Shown: positions 20,287 to 28,078 of the stretch, one piece after another | Position numbering within the stretch: the first letter of the stretch is position 1 | Layout: each line of letters starts with the position of its first letter | Assembly (NCBI RefSeq): GCF_030408795.1 | Contig: NZ_CP047211.1 | Span: 1,550,001-1,614,000, forward strand | Source of the DNA: Corynebacterium hansenii | GTDB lineage: Bacteria > Actinomycetota > Actinomycetes > Mycobacteriales > Mycobacteriaceae | Length of the DNA: 64,000 nt | Reading direction: 5' to 3' | Program-made: the position numbers and the translations under genes | Notes under the pieces: generated by a model | What the model was told of the DNA's origin: nothing | Database searches by the model: none | Seen by the model: the letters and a program-made list of their open reading frames with translations, nothing else

Positions 20287-21135
20287 ATGAGCTTCCACGA
20301 TCCCTACGCTTCGCAGGACGTTTTCGGCGGTGCCCGCGGCCATGCCCGCCGCCGGGCGATGGTGGCGCCGGAGGTGCCGGCCGAGGAGGGGCTCGTGGTG
20401 GAGTCGGCGGTCGACGGGTACGTTGGCGCGGTGGTCGGGTTCGAGAAGCTGCAGGATGCCGATTGCGTGAAGCTGGAGGACCGGCGCGGGAAGGTGCGGC
20501 TGTTCCGCATGTCGCCCAGCGCGTTCCTCGTCGACGGGCGGCGGGTCACCCTGACGCGGCCCGCGCCGAAGAAGGCCGATCCGCGGCTGGACAGGTCGGC
20601 GTCGGGTTCGCGGCGCGTGGCCGGCGTGGAGGCGAAGGTCGCCCTGCCGAGCCGGATCTGGGTGGAGGGCATCCACGACGCCGCCATCGTCGAGCGCGTG
20701 TGGGGCCATGACCTGCGCGTCGAGGGCTTCGTCGTCGAGCATCTCGAGGGCCTGGACAACCTCGGGGCGCGGCTCGCCGAGTTCGGGCCCGGGCCCGGCC
20801 GCCGCGTCGGCGTGCTGGCCGACCACCTCGTCGAAGGATCGAAGGAGTCCCGGATGACGCAGCGGGTCGGCCCGCACGTCCTGGTCACCGGCCATCCGTA
20901 CATCGACGTCTGGCAGGCGGTGAAGCCCTCCGCGGTCGGCATCCCTGCCTGGCCCGAGGTGCCCTACGGCGAGGATTGGAAGACCGGCGTCTGCGACCGC
21001 CTCGGCTGGGGTGACCCGCGGGACGGCTGGCGCCGCGTCTACGGTGCCGTGAACTCATTCCGCGACCTCGAGCCGGCGCTCATCGGCGCCGTCGAACGGC
21101 TCGTCGACTTCGTCACGGAACCCCACCTCAGCTGA
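20287..21135 (+). CDS. DUF3097 family protein
   Basis: Protein of 282 aa matching the actinobacterial DUF3097 family. Typical segments are the N-terminal VESAVDGYVGAVVGFEK with LEDRRGKVRLFRM, and the central WVEGIHDAAIVERVWGHDLR followed by VEHLEGLDNL and GRRVGVLADHLVEGSKE. The central block (VEG...D...E, then GVLADHLV with Asp) resembles a TOPRIM-like metal site, so a nucleic-acid role is possible, but the family has no proven function. TACCCT ends 8 nt before the ATG. A very strong terminator follows 31 bp after the stop codon. Confidence 0.88.
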   Translation: MSFHDPYASQDVFGGARGHARRRAMVAPEVPAEEGLVVESAVDGYVGAVVGFEKLQDADCVKLEDRRGKVRLFRMSPSAFLVDGRRVTLTRPAPKKADPRLDRSASGSRRVAGVEAKVALPSRIWVEGIHDAAIVERVWGHDLRVEGFVVEHLEGLDNLGARLAEFGPGPGRRVGVLADHLVEGSKESRMTQRVGPHVLVTGHPYIDVWQAVKPSAVGIPAWPEVPYGEDWKTGVCDRLGWGDPRDGWRRVYGAVNSFRDLEPALIGAVERLVDFVTEPHLS

Positions 21136-21166
21136 TTTTCGGCCCACATCCGCGGTGCCCCGGGAC

Positions 21167-21213
21167 TTTCGCTTGACGACGCCCGCGCGGGCGTCGTCAA
21201 GCGAAATTTTTTT
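21167..21213 (+). terminator. Strong rho-independent terminator with a perfect 40-bp palindrome
   Basis: Perfect 20-bp arms (21167-21186 and 21187-21206) meet without unpaired spacer and are followed by seven T residues. Each arm holds one copy of the dispersed 11-mer (GCTTGACGACG and its complement). It ends the DUF3097 transcript. Confidence 0.93.
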
Positions 21214-21250
21214 CGACTCCCCGGTCCGCCGTCTTCTGTAGGCTGGCCAC

Positions 21251-21688
21251 GTGGCTTCGATCATTTGGTTTGGACTGAGCATCTTGCTCGTCTTCCTCGA
21301 ACTTCTCGTCGGCGACCTGTCGATGCTGATGGTCGCGGGAGGCGCGCTGGCCGCCGCCGGGGTATCGCTGGCGGACACCCCGTTGTGGGTGGACATCACC
21401 GTTTTCGCCGTGACCAGCGTCGGCCTCATCGGCCTGGTGCGGCCAGTGCTGCGCCGGAAAATGTTCGCCGGCGCGGATCCGGACGCGGTGGAGTCCAACC
21501 CCCGGCAACTCACCGGGCGCACCGGGTCCGTCGAGGAAGCGGTCGACGACCACGCCGGAATGATCAGGGTCGCCGGCGAACTGTGGTCGGCGCGCGCATT
21601 GGTGCCCGGCGTGAGATTCTCACCCGGGGACCGCGTCACGGTGGTCAGCATCGACGGCAACACGGCCGTCGTGGATAAGGAGGTGTAA
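21251..21688 (+). CDS. NfeD-like membrane protein
   Basis: Protein of 145 aa with two or three hydrophobic N-terminal segments (about 3-20, 28-45, 50-68). A C-terminal OB-fold domain follows (TGRTGSVEEAV, then WSARALVPGVRFSPGDRVTVVSIDGNTAVV), the classic NfeD layout. NfeD proteins partner with SPFH proteins in membrane microdomains; the SPFH gene starts 5 bp after this stop codon. GTG start, with TAGGCT ending 6 nt upstream. Confidence 0.92.
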   Translation: MASIIWFGLSILLVFLELLVGDLSMLMVAGGALAAAGVSLADTPLWVDITVFAVTSVGLIGLVRPVLRRKMFAGADPDAVESNPRQLTGRTGSVEEAVDDHAGMIRVAGELWSARALVPGVRFSPGDRVTVVSIDGNTAVVDKEV

Positions 21689-21692
21689 GCCC

Positions 21693-23195
21693 ATGGCGGC
21701 AATCATTTTCTCGGTCGTACTCGTCTTGCTCGTGCTGGTGTTCGTGAGCAAGGCGATAATCCTCGTGCCGCAGGGCGAGGCGGCCGTCATCGAGCGGCTC
21801 GGGCGGTACACCCGGACCCTGTCCGGCGGGCTGGCGTTCGTCATCCCGTTCATCGATCGAGTGCGCGAAAAGGTGGACACCCGCGAGCGGATGGTGACGT
21901 TCCCGCCGCAGGCGGTGATCACCGAGGACAACCTGACCGTCGCCATCGACACCGTGGTGACCTTCCAGGTCAACGACCCCGCCCGCGCCATCTACGGCGT
22001 CGCCGACTACATCTTCGGCATCGAGCAGATCACCACCGCCACGCTGCGCGACGTCGTCGGCGGCCTGACGCTGGAAGAGACGCTGACGTCCCGCGACTAC
22101 ATCAACCGCCGCCTGCGCGGCGAGCTGGACGAGGCCACCGCCAAGTGGGGCCTGCGCATCGCCCGCGTCGAGCTGAAGGCCATCGAGCCGCCGCCGTCCA
22201 TCCAGCAGTCGATGGAGAAGCAGATGAAGGCGGACCGCGAGAAGCGCGCGATGATCCTCACCGCGGAAGGCACCCGCGAGGCGGACATCAAGACCGCCGA
22301 GGGCCGCAAGCAGGCGCAGATCCTCGCCGCGGAGGGCAACAAGCACGCCGCCATCCTCGCCGCGGAAGGCGAGCGGCAGGCGACGATCCTGCGCGCCGAA
22401 GGCGACCGCGCCGCCCGTTACCTGGAGGCCCAGGGCGAGGCGCGCGCCATCCAGAAGGTCAACGCGGCCGTGAAGGCGTCGCAGCTGACGCCGGAGCTGC
22501 TTGCGTGGCAGTACCTGGAGAAGCTGCCGGAGCTGGCCAACAACGAGGGCAACACCGTCTGGATGGTGCCGTCGCAGTTCGGCGACTCGCTGGAGAGCTT
22601 CGCCCGCGCCTTCGGCAAGGCCGACGAGAACGGCGTGTTCCGCTACGAGCCGCCGGCCGTCACCCCCGAGGCCCGCGAGGAAGCCGACCGGGACAAGGAC
22701 GAGGACTGGTTCGACATGTCCTCGAACCCGGAGATCGCCCGTGCCGTCGCGGCGGCCAACGAGGTCGCCAACCGTCCGGTGGAGGATCCCGCGCTGGCGG
22801 CGCAGTCGAAGCGCAAGTCGGTGGAAGAGGCGGCCCAGGAGTCGCCGATCACCCGTGAGAATGGCGGAAATGGCGCCCATGCGGGCCGTGGCGGGTCCGC
22901 CGAGCGGGGTCTGCCCGCCGGAGACCCGCGCGGTGCGGGCGCCGATGCCGGCTTCGGCCAGTACCCGGGAACGCAGGCCGGGGCGCAGCCGGGCCAGCCC
23001 GCCGCACATCCGACCGATTACCGTTCGGAGCCCGGTCACCCCGGACATGCCGGTCAGCAGGGCCCGGGCCAGGCGGGTCCTGCGGGCGGCTACGGGAAGC
23101 CGAGTGGTCGCCGTGACCTCGGACGCCCCGGACAGCCGGGTGGGCCGGATGATTCCGATCCGACCGGCATGGGCGGGCAAACCTGGCGCCCCTGA
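21693..23195 (+). CDS. SPFH/band 7 membrane protein (stomatin/QmcA-like)
   Basis: Protein of 500 aa. One N-terminal membrane helix (about 3-22) precedes an SPFH domain (VPQGEAAVIERLGRYTRTL to about 185). A long helical region follows with repeated AEG units (TAEGTREADI, AAEGNKHAAI, AAEGERQATI, RAEGDRAARY; about 185-260) that drives oligomerisation. Residues about 310-500 form an unusual low-complexity tail, at first acidic and then rich in Gly, Pro, Gln and Ala. Bacterial stomatins normally end near 300-350 aa, so this tail of roughly 190 residues is notable. AAGGAGGTG upstream of the ATG is a full-strength ribosome binding site that overlaps the end of nfeD. Confidence 0.93.
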   Translation: MAAIIFSVVLVLLVLVFVSKAIILVPQGEAAVIERLGRYTRTLSGGLAFVIPFIDRVREKVDTRERMVTFPPQAVITEDNLTVAIDTVVTFQVNDPARAIYGVADYIFGIEQITTATLRDVVGGLTLEETLTSRDYINRRLRGELDEATAKWGLRIARVELKAIEPPPSIQQSMEKQMKADREKRAMILTAEGTREADIKTAEGRKQAQILAAEGNKHAAILAAEGERQATILRAEGDRAARYLEAQGEARAIQKVNAAVKASQLTPELLAWQYLEKLPELANNEGNTVWMVPSQFGDSLESFARAFGKADENGVFRYEPPAVTPEAREEADRDKDEDWFDMSSNPEIARAVAAANEVANRPVEDPALAAQSKRKSVEEAAQESPITRENGGNGAHAGRGGSAERGLPAGDPRGAGADAGFGQYPGTQAGAQPGQPAAHPTDYRSEPGHPGHAGQQGPGQAGPAGGYGKPSGRRDLGRPGQPGGPDDSDPTGMGGQTWRP

Positions 23196-23279
23196 TCGCT
23201 CTGGCGCACCATTCCCGCGCCGGGACCGTTGACTTCACGCCGGCGCTCCGGTTCCGCACCGGGACCGGAGATGGGTGAG

Positions 23280-23315
23280 GGCGGCGATCGATCTTCGGAT
23301 CGGTCGCCGCCTTTT
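23280..23315 (+). terminator. Rho-independent terminator of the NfeD-SPFH operon
   Basis: Arms of 14 bp (23280-23293, 23298-23311, one G-T pair) with a TTCG tetraloop are followed by TTTT, about 85 bp past the SPFH stop codon. Confidence 0.88.
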
Positions 23316-23397
23316 CCGTTGCGGCGGCCCATATCACCGCGATCGGAATTCCGCTCAACCCTTGCCGCTTGTTGACATGTCATCTAGGGTGTACGGC

Positions 23398-24459
23398 ATG
23401 AGCGCACAGGCGAACGGCGACGGCAAGGACGGCAAGGACTCGAACGACACCGGAAACACCACGAACCCCCACGACACCCCGGGCGTCTACGTGGACAAGG
23501 GCAAGAGCTTCAAGCGCGACATGCGCTACATCACCACGCGCATCACGGTCGACGGGGAGGACGGCTACCCGGTCGAGCCGAACCGCTACCGACTCATCGC
23601 GGCACAGGCCTGCCCGTGGGCGAACCGGGCGATCATCGTCCGCCGCCTCCTCGGCCTGGAGGACGTCATCTCGATGGGGCTGGCGGGCCCGGTGCACGAT
23701 CCGCGGTCGTGGACTTTCGACCTCGACCCCGACGGCGTCGATCCCGTGCTGGGCATCGAGCGCCTGCAGGAGGCCTACTTCACGCGCGAGCCGGGCTACC
23801 CGCGCGGCATCACGGTCCCGGCGATGGTCGACGAGCGCGACGGCGCGGTGGTCACCAACGACTTCGACCAGATCACCCGGGATTTCGCGTCGCAGTGGAA
23901 GCAGTTCCACCGCGAGGGCGCGCCGGACCTGTGGCCGGCGGAGCACCGCGACGAGATGGAGGAGGTCATGCAGCGGATCTTCACCGAGATCAACAACGGC
24001 GTCTACCGCTGCGGTTTCGCGGGCTCGCAGGAGTCCTACGACGCCGCCTACGACCGGCTGTGGACCGCCATGGACTGGCTGGAGGAGCGCCTCGCCGACC
24101 GCCGCTACCTGATGGGCGACACGATCACCGAGGCCGACGTCCGCCTGTTCACCACGCTGGCGCGTTTCGACGCCGTCTACCACGGCCACTTCAAGTGCAA
24201 TCGGCAAAAGCTCTCGGAGATGCCGGTGCTGTGGGCCTACGCCCGCGACCTCTACCAGACGCCGGGCTTCGGCGAGACCATCGACTTCGACCAGATCAAG
24301 GCCCACTATTACGTGGTGCACGAGGACATCAATCCGACGCAGATCATCCCGAAGGGCCCGTCGGAGGACGTCTGGCTGACCCCGCACGGCCGCGAGGAAC
24401 TCGGCGGCCGCCCGTTCGGCGACGGGACGGCCCCGGACCCGCTCCGGCCCCTGAAGTAG
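23398..24459 (+). CDS. GST-fold thiol oxidoreductase (glutathionyl-hydroquinone reductase-like)
   Basis: Protein of 353 aa of the ECM4/YqjG-like family. An N-terminal thioredoxin-like part holds the active-site motif ACPWANR (nucleophilic Cys about residue 80), and a C-terminal all-helical GST domain follows (about 190-310; LGDTITEADVRLFTT-like core). Family enzymes reduce glutathionyl-hydroquinones. Corynebacteria make mycothiol rather than glutathione, and mshC is in this window, so the thiol partner is probably mycothiol or another small thiol (inference). TAGGGT ends 7 nt before ATG 23398; an ATG at 23377 in the same frame is less likely. Confidence 0.88.
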   Translation: MSAQANGDGKDGKDSNDTGNTTNPHDTPGVYVDKGKSFKRDMRYITTRITVDGEDGYPVEPNRYRLIAAQACPWANRAIIVRRLLGLEDVISMGLAGPVHDPRSWTFDLDPDGVDPVLGIERLQEAYFTREPGYPRGITVPAMVDERDGAVVTNDFDQITRDFASQWKQFHREGAPDLWPAEHRDEMEEVMQRIFTEINNGVYRCGFAGSQESYDAAYDRLWTAMDWLEERLADRRYLMGDTITEADVRLFTTLARFDAVYHGHFKCNRQKLSEMPVLWAYARDLYQTPGFGETIDFDQIKAHYYVVHEDINPTQIIPKGPSEDVWLTPHGREELGGRPFGDGTAPDPLRPLK

Positions 24460-24466
24460 GTCCCGG

Positions 24467-24511
24467 ACGACTGCTTGCGCACGACTGCTTGCGCAAAACT
24501 GCTTGACGACG
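24467..24511. repeat. Tandem 14-bp repeat ending in the dispersed 11-mer
   Basis: ACGACTGCTTGCGC occurs twice head to tail (24467-24480, 24481-24494). A third, diverged unit at 24495 turns into GCTTGACGACG (24501-24511). It sits between two convergent genes and has no clear stem, so a terminator role is doubtful. Confidence 0.6.
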
Positions 24512-24541
24512 GCCCGCCGCCGCAAACTCCCGTGCCCGCGA

Positions 24542-25114
24542 TCAGTCCCGCGCGGCACGTTCCAGGAGGTGGACGGCCAGCGACCAACCGGCTTCCTCGG
24601 CATGCCAGCCGGCGGCCTGCAGCCGCTGGTTGATGGCCTGCTTGCTCACGCCGAGCTCGGCGGCGGCCTCCACCTGCGTCCACCCCGCGCGCACGAGGTT
24701 CGTCGCCTCGCGGCCCTCGGGGGATCTGCGGGAGATGACGTGGTGGAGCAGGGTGAAGGCGGCGGCGATGTCGTCGGAAAGCTCCTTGCCGCCGGGATCG
24801 CCGGTGCGGATGCGGACGCGCACCGTGCCGGCGCGCCCGCCCTTGCCCAGAACGCCCGCAGCGGCGACGTCCGCGGCATCGGCGTCGCCGGCCGGGGACA
24901 CGCCGATGCCGACCGACCAGTCGCCGGCGGCGAGCAGCGCGAGCGTCAGCGTCGTCGTGGCGACCGCGTCGCGCGGCCGGGCCGTGAGCTCCTCGACGCC
25001 CGACGGGACCACCTTGCCCACGCCATCGAGCCGCGACAGCGCGGCCCCCGAGGCCCGCACGTGCTCGGCACGGCGGGTGGAGCGGCCCCGGTAACGGGCG
25101 TGTACGGAGAACAT
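24542..25114 (-). CDS. Hypothetical protein with C-terminal helix-turn-helix
   Basis: Protein of 190 aa not assignable to a named family. The C-terminal third holds a clear HTH (about 145-168: GWTQVEAAAELGVSKQAINQ, then RLQAAGWHAEEAGW). The N-terminal two thirds form an alpha/beta domain with a Ser/Thr/Ala-rich strand (TTTLTLALLAAGDWSVGIGV). The same general shape is found in corynebacterial proteins annotated as transcriptional regulators. It starts 9 bp after the stop codon of the TVP38-type gene, and a TAGACT hexamer in that gap could give it its own leaderless transcript. Confidence 0.75.
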   Translation of the reverse strand: MFSVHARYRGRSTRRAEHVRASGAALSRLDGVGKVVPSGVEELTARPRDAVATTTLTLALLAAGDWSVGIGVSPAGDADAADVAAAGVLGKGGRAGTVRVRIRTGDPGGKELSDDIAAAFTLLHHVISRRSPEGREATNLVRAGWTQVEAAAELGVSKQAINQRLQAAGWHAEEAGWSLAVHLLERAARD

Positions 25115-25123
25115 GCCCCGAGT

Positions 25124-25813
25124 CTATCCCCGTGACTTGACGGAATCGACGACCGGCGTCCGCGCGTCGAGGACCAATCCGGCCAGACCCACGCAGAGCA
25201 GCAGCGCGGTCACTCCGAGGATGCGGTAGTCCATTCCGCCGGTCAACGCGTCGCCGAACAGGACCGTCGCGATGGTGCCGGGGGCGGAGCCGATGATGGT
25301 CGCCAGGAAGAACGGCAGCGGCCGGATCGACGACAGCGCGCACGCGTAGTTCAGCGGCGCGAACGGCACCGCGGCGATCATGCGCAGCGAGGCGACGGCC
25401 AGCCAGCCCCGCCGCTCCAGGCGGCGGTCGACGTCCATGAGCCGGCGGTGCCGCACCAGGAAGCCGCGCGCCCAGTCGCGGGCGAAATGCCTGACGACGA
25501 CCAGCGACACGATCGCCGACGTCCCCGTCGCGACCAGCGCCATCGCGATCCCCGGCAGCGCGCCGAACAGAATGCCCGACGACAGCGTGAAGACGGTGCG
25601 CGGGATCGGAAGCTGCGTGAACCCCACGTACGCCAGGAAGAAGACGGCGGGGAACCACGCGCCCGTCGCGTCGGCCCATCCGCGGATGGCGTCGATGGTC
25701 GGCACGTCGACGACGAAGAGCACCGCCACGGCGGCCGCGGCGAGCGCCAACAGCACCAGCGGCCGGGCCGTTCGCGGGCGGTCCGCGCGGGGGCGGGGAG
25801 CGGTTCCTGACAC
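25124..25813 (-). CDS. TVP38/TMEM64 (DedA-related) membrane protein
   Basis: Membrane protein of 229 aa with about five hydrophobic segments. The SNARE-associated/DedA-like core includes FLAYVGFTQLPIPRTVFTL, SGILFGALPG and a later LRMIAAVPFAPLNYACAL, with GSAPGT near the C-terminus. Relatives take part in lipid scrambling or membrane homeostasis; the role here is unknown. The frame is open to 25936, but GTG 25813 is chosen because TAACCT ends 7 nt upstream and the residues before it are not conserved-looking. Confidence 0.87.
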   Translation of the reverse strand: MSGTAPRPRADRPRTARPLVLLALAAAAVAVLFVVDVPTIDAIRGWADATGAWFPAVFFLAYVGFTQLPIPRTVFTLSSGILFGALPGIAMALVATGTSAIVSLVVVRHFARDWARGFLVRHRRLMDVDRRLERRGWLAVASLRMIAAVPFAPLNYACALSSIRPLPFFLATIIGSAPGTIATVLFGDALTGGMDYRILGVTALLLCVGLAGLVLDARTPVVDSVKSRG

Positions 25814-26186
25814 CCGGATGAGGTTACCCCCGTTCGCGGCGCACCCCACCCCGGCACACCGGACACGGGGCGAAACGGACGTCGCAAAGCCCGTTCGTGT
25901 CGGGTCCGGGCAGAAAAGCCGCACGGCTTCCGGCATTCCGGGGGTGGGAGCCGAGACCCGGTCGAAGCTGTTGCAGGAGCCTAATTACTATTGACACGGT
26001 GACCGGTTCCGAGCGGGTGAACGGTGCTGCAGAGCACCGGGAATCCGTCCCGGCCGGTTTACGTGAACACGCAAACGCCGTCCATTCCCGGACCGACCGA
26101 CCACTCCGCACGGCTTTTCCGAGGCCGCCCCGGGGGAGGCCGGGGCCGGGTTTGGGGCGCATGACAAGCAAGGGAGAAGGTCCGCC
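25814..26186. other. Divergent promoter region between the TVP38 gene and mutA
   Basis: These 373 bp contain no gene that I can support. They hold a reverse-strand -10-like hexamer (25821-25826), a copy of CGTCGCAAAGC (25880-25890) with GTTCGTGTCGGGT next to it, and an AT-rich patch (TAATTACTATTGACA, about 25981-25996) that is the best candidate for the mut operon promoter. No cobalamin riboswitch core was recognised. Confidence 0.6.
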
Positions 26187-28070
26187 GTGACTGACCGAAC
26201 GGCCCCCAATGCCTCAGGGACCCCGCTTCCGCCCGACTTCGAGGAACAGCAAGCCTCGTGGCACAAGGCAGTCGCCGGGGTATTCGCCCGGGTGCGGAAG
26301 CAAGACGTCGCCGACGTTCCGTTGGACGTCTGGAAGAAGCTCAACACCACCACGTACGACGGAGTGGAAGTCCGCCCGCTGTACACCCGGGCGGATGATC
26401 TGGCGGAGGCCCCGGCCCCCGGCCAGTTCCCGTTCACCCGCGGCGCGCGCCTGCGCGGCGCCGACGACGCGGGCTGGGGTGTGCGCGAGACCTTCGGGCG
26501 CACCGGCAGCGGTTCCGCCGCCGAGGTCAGCAAGGCGCTTCTCGACGCCCTGACCAACGGCACGTCCGCCGTTCGCCTGGATCTGCGCAACGGGCTGTCC
26601 GCCGCGGACCTGCCCGCGCTGCTGAAGGGCGTGTACCTGGATCTCGCACCGATCGCGGTCGAGGCCGGGGACGACGTCGCAGAGGCCGCCGAGGCGCTGC
26701 TCGCGCTCGTCGACGCCGCGGACCTGAAGGACCCGGAAGCGGTCGACATCGAGCTGTCCGCCGCCCCGCTGACCAGCCAGTACACCGGCGCCGCCGAGGT
26801 TTCGCTGGAGAAGGCCGTGGAGATGGCCGTCGCCAACGCCAAGCGTTCCGGCAGCGTCCGCACCCTGCTGGTCGACGGCGTCGCCTTCGCCAACATGGGT
26901 GCCACCGACGCCCAGGAGATCGGCTACGCGCTGGCCGTCGGCGTCGCGTACCTGCGCGCCCTCACCGGCGCGGGCCTGAGCACCGAGGAGGCCCTGGACC
27001 AGATCTCCTTCCGGTACTCGGCCACCGACGACCAGTTCAACACCATCGCGAAGTTCCGCGCCGCCCGCACCCTGTGGGCCCGCGTCGCGGAGGTCGCCGG
27101 CGCCCCCGGCCACGGTTCCGCGCCGAACCACGCCGTCACCGCGCCGGTGATGTTCTCGCAGCGCGACCCGTGGGTGAACATGCTCCGCGTCACCGTCGCG
27201 GCGTTCGCCGCCGGCGTCGGCGGTGCGACCACCGTCGAGGTGCTGCCCTTCGACAACGCCATCCACGGCGGCCAGCCGGGCGTCTCCCGCACCTTCGCCG
27301 CCCGCATCGCGCGCAACACCAACCTGCTGCTCCTGGAGGAGTCGCACCTCGGCTTCGTCGCCGACCCCGCCGGCGGCTCCTACTTCGTGGAGGAGCTGAC
27401 CGACGAGATCGCCGACCGCGCGTGGAAGATCTTCACCGACGTCGAGTCCTACGGCGGCATCGAAACCGCCTACGACCACGTCCGCGAGAACATCGACGCC
27501 GCGTACGAGCAGCGCCGCGCCGACATCGCCCACCGCCGCACCAAGATCACCGCGATCAACGAGTTCCCGAACCTGGCCGAGGCCCCGCTGCCCGCGGAGG
27601 CCCGCCCGGTCAACGAGCGCGTCCGCCGCTGGGCCGCCGACTTCGAGGCGCTGCGCAACCGCTCCGACGACTTCCTCGCCGAGCAGGGCCGCCGCCCGCA
27701 GATCGCGATGCTGCCGCTGGGCCCACTGGCCAAGCACAACATCCGCACCGGCTTCACCGCCAACCTGCTCGCCTCCGGCGGCATCGAGGCCCTCAACCCG
27801 GGCCAGGTCGTGCCGGGCGAGGCGTCCTTCGACGAGGCCGCCAAGTCCGCCCCGATCGTCGTGCTGTGCGGCGCCGACGGCGAATACGCCGCCTCCGGCG
27901 CTGACGCCGTGAAGGCCGCCCGCGCGGCCGGCGCCTCCGAGGTGCTCGTCGCCGGTCCGGAGAAGATCTTCGCCGACGCCGAGGGCGATGCCCGCCCGGA
28001 CGGCTACCTGACCATGAACATCGACGCCGTCGCGGAGCTCTCGCGGCTGCTGGACTCCCTGGGAGCGTGA
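26187..28070 (+). CDS. mutA: Methylmalonyl-CoA mutase small subunit
   Basis: Protein of 627 aa, the non-catalytic partner of MutB. The TIM-barrel half (about 60-440) is recognisable from [51 protein letters not shown] and [13 protein letters not shown]. The C-terminal half keeps the flavodoxin-like shape (about 490-627) but lacks the cobalamin-ligand His motif found in MutB, as expected for the small subunit. The dimer interconverts (R)-methylmalonyl-CoA and succinyl-CoA, linking propionyl-CoA with the TCA cycle. GTG start with AGGGAGAAGG upstream. The stop codon overlaps the GTG codon at 28067. Confidence 0.96.
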   Translation: MTDRTAPNASGTPLPPDFEEQQASWHKAVAGVFARVRKQDVADVPLDVWKKLNTTTYDGVEVRPLYTRADDLAEAPAPGQFPFTRGARLRGADDAGWGVRETFGRTGSGSAAEVSKALLDALTNGTSAVRLDLRNGLSAADLPALLKGVYLDLAPIAVEAGDDVAEAAEALLALVDAADLKDPEAVDIELSAAPLTSQYTGAAEVSLEKAVEMAVANAKRSGSVRTLLVDGVAFANMGATDAQEIGYALAVGVAYLRALTGAGLSTEEALDQISFRYSATDDQFNTIAKFRAARTLWARVAEVAGAPGHGSAPNHAVTAPVMFSQRDPWVNMLRVTVAAFAAGVGGATTVEVLPFDNAIHGGQPGVSRTFAARIARNTNLLLLEESHLGFVADPAGGSYFVEELTDEIADRAWKIFTDVESYGGIETAYDHVRENIDAAYEQRRADIAHRRTKITAINEFPNLAEAPLPAEARPVNERVRRWAADFEALRNRSDDFLAEQGRRPQIAMLPLGPLAKHNIRTGFTANLLASGGIEALNPGQVVPGEASFDEAAKSAPIVVLCGADGEYAASGADAVKAARAAGASEVLVAGPEKIFADAEGDARPDGYLTMNIDAVAELSRLLDSLGA

Positions 28071-28078
28071 ACGGACCA

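Noticed and set aside
24460-24541. Terminator between the GST-like and HTH genes
   Set aside because: The region is a tandem direct repeat; no stable hairpin with T-tract was found.
25814-26186. Cobalamin riboswitch upstream of mutA (and of metH)
   Set aside because: No B12-box-like core was recognised here, and the 111-bp gap before metH is too short.
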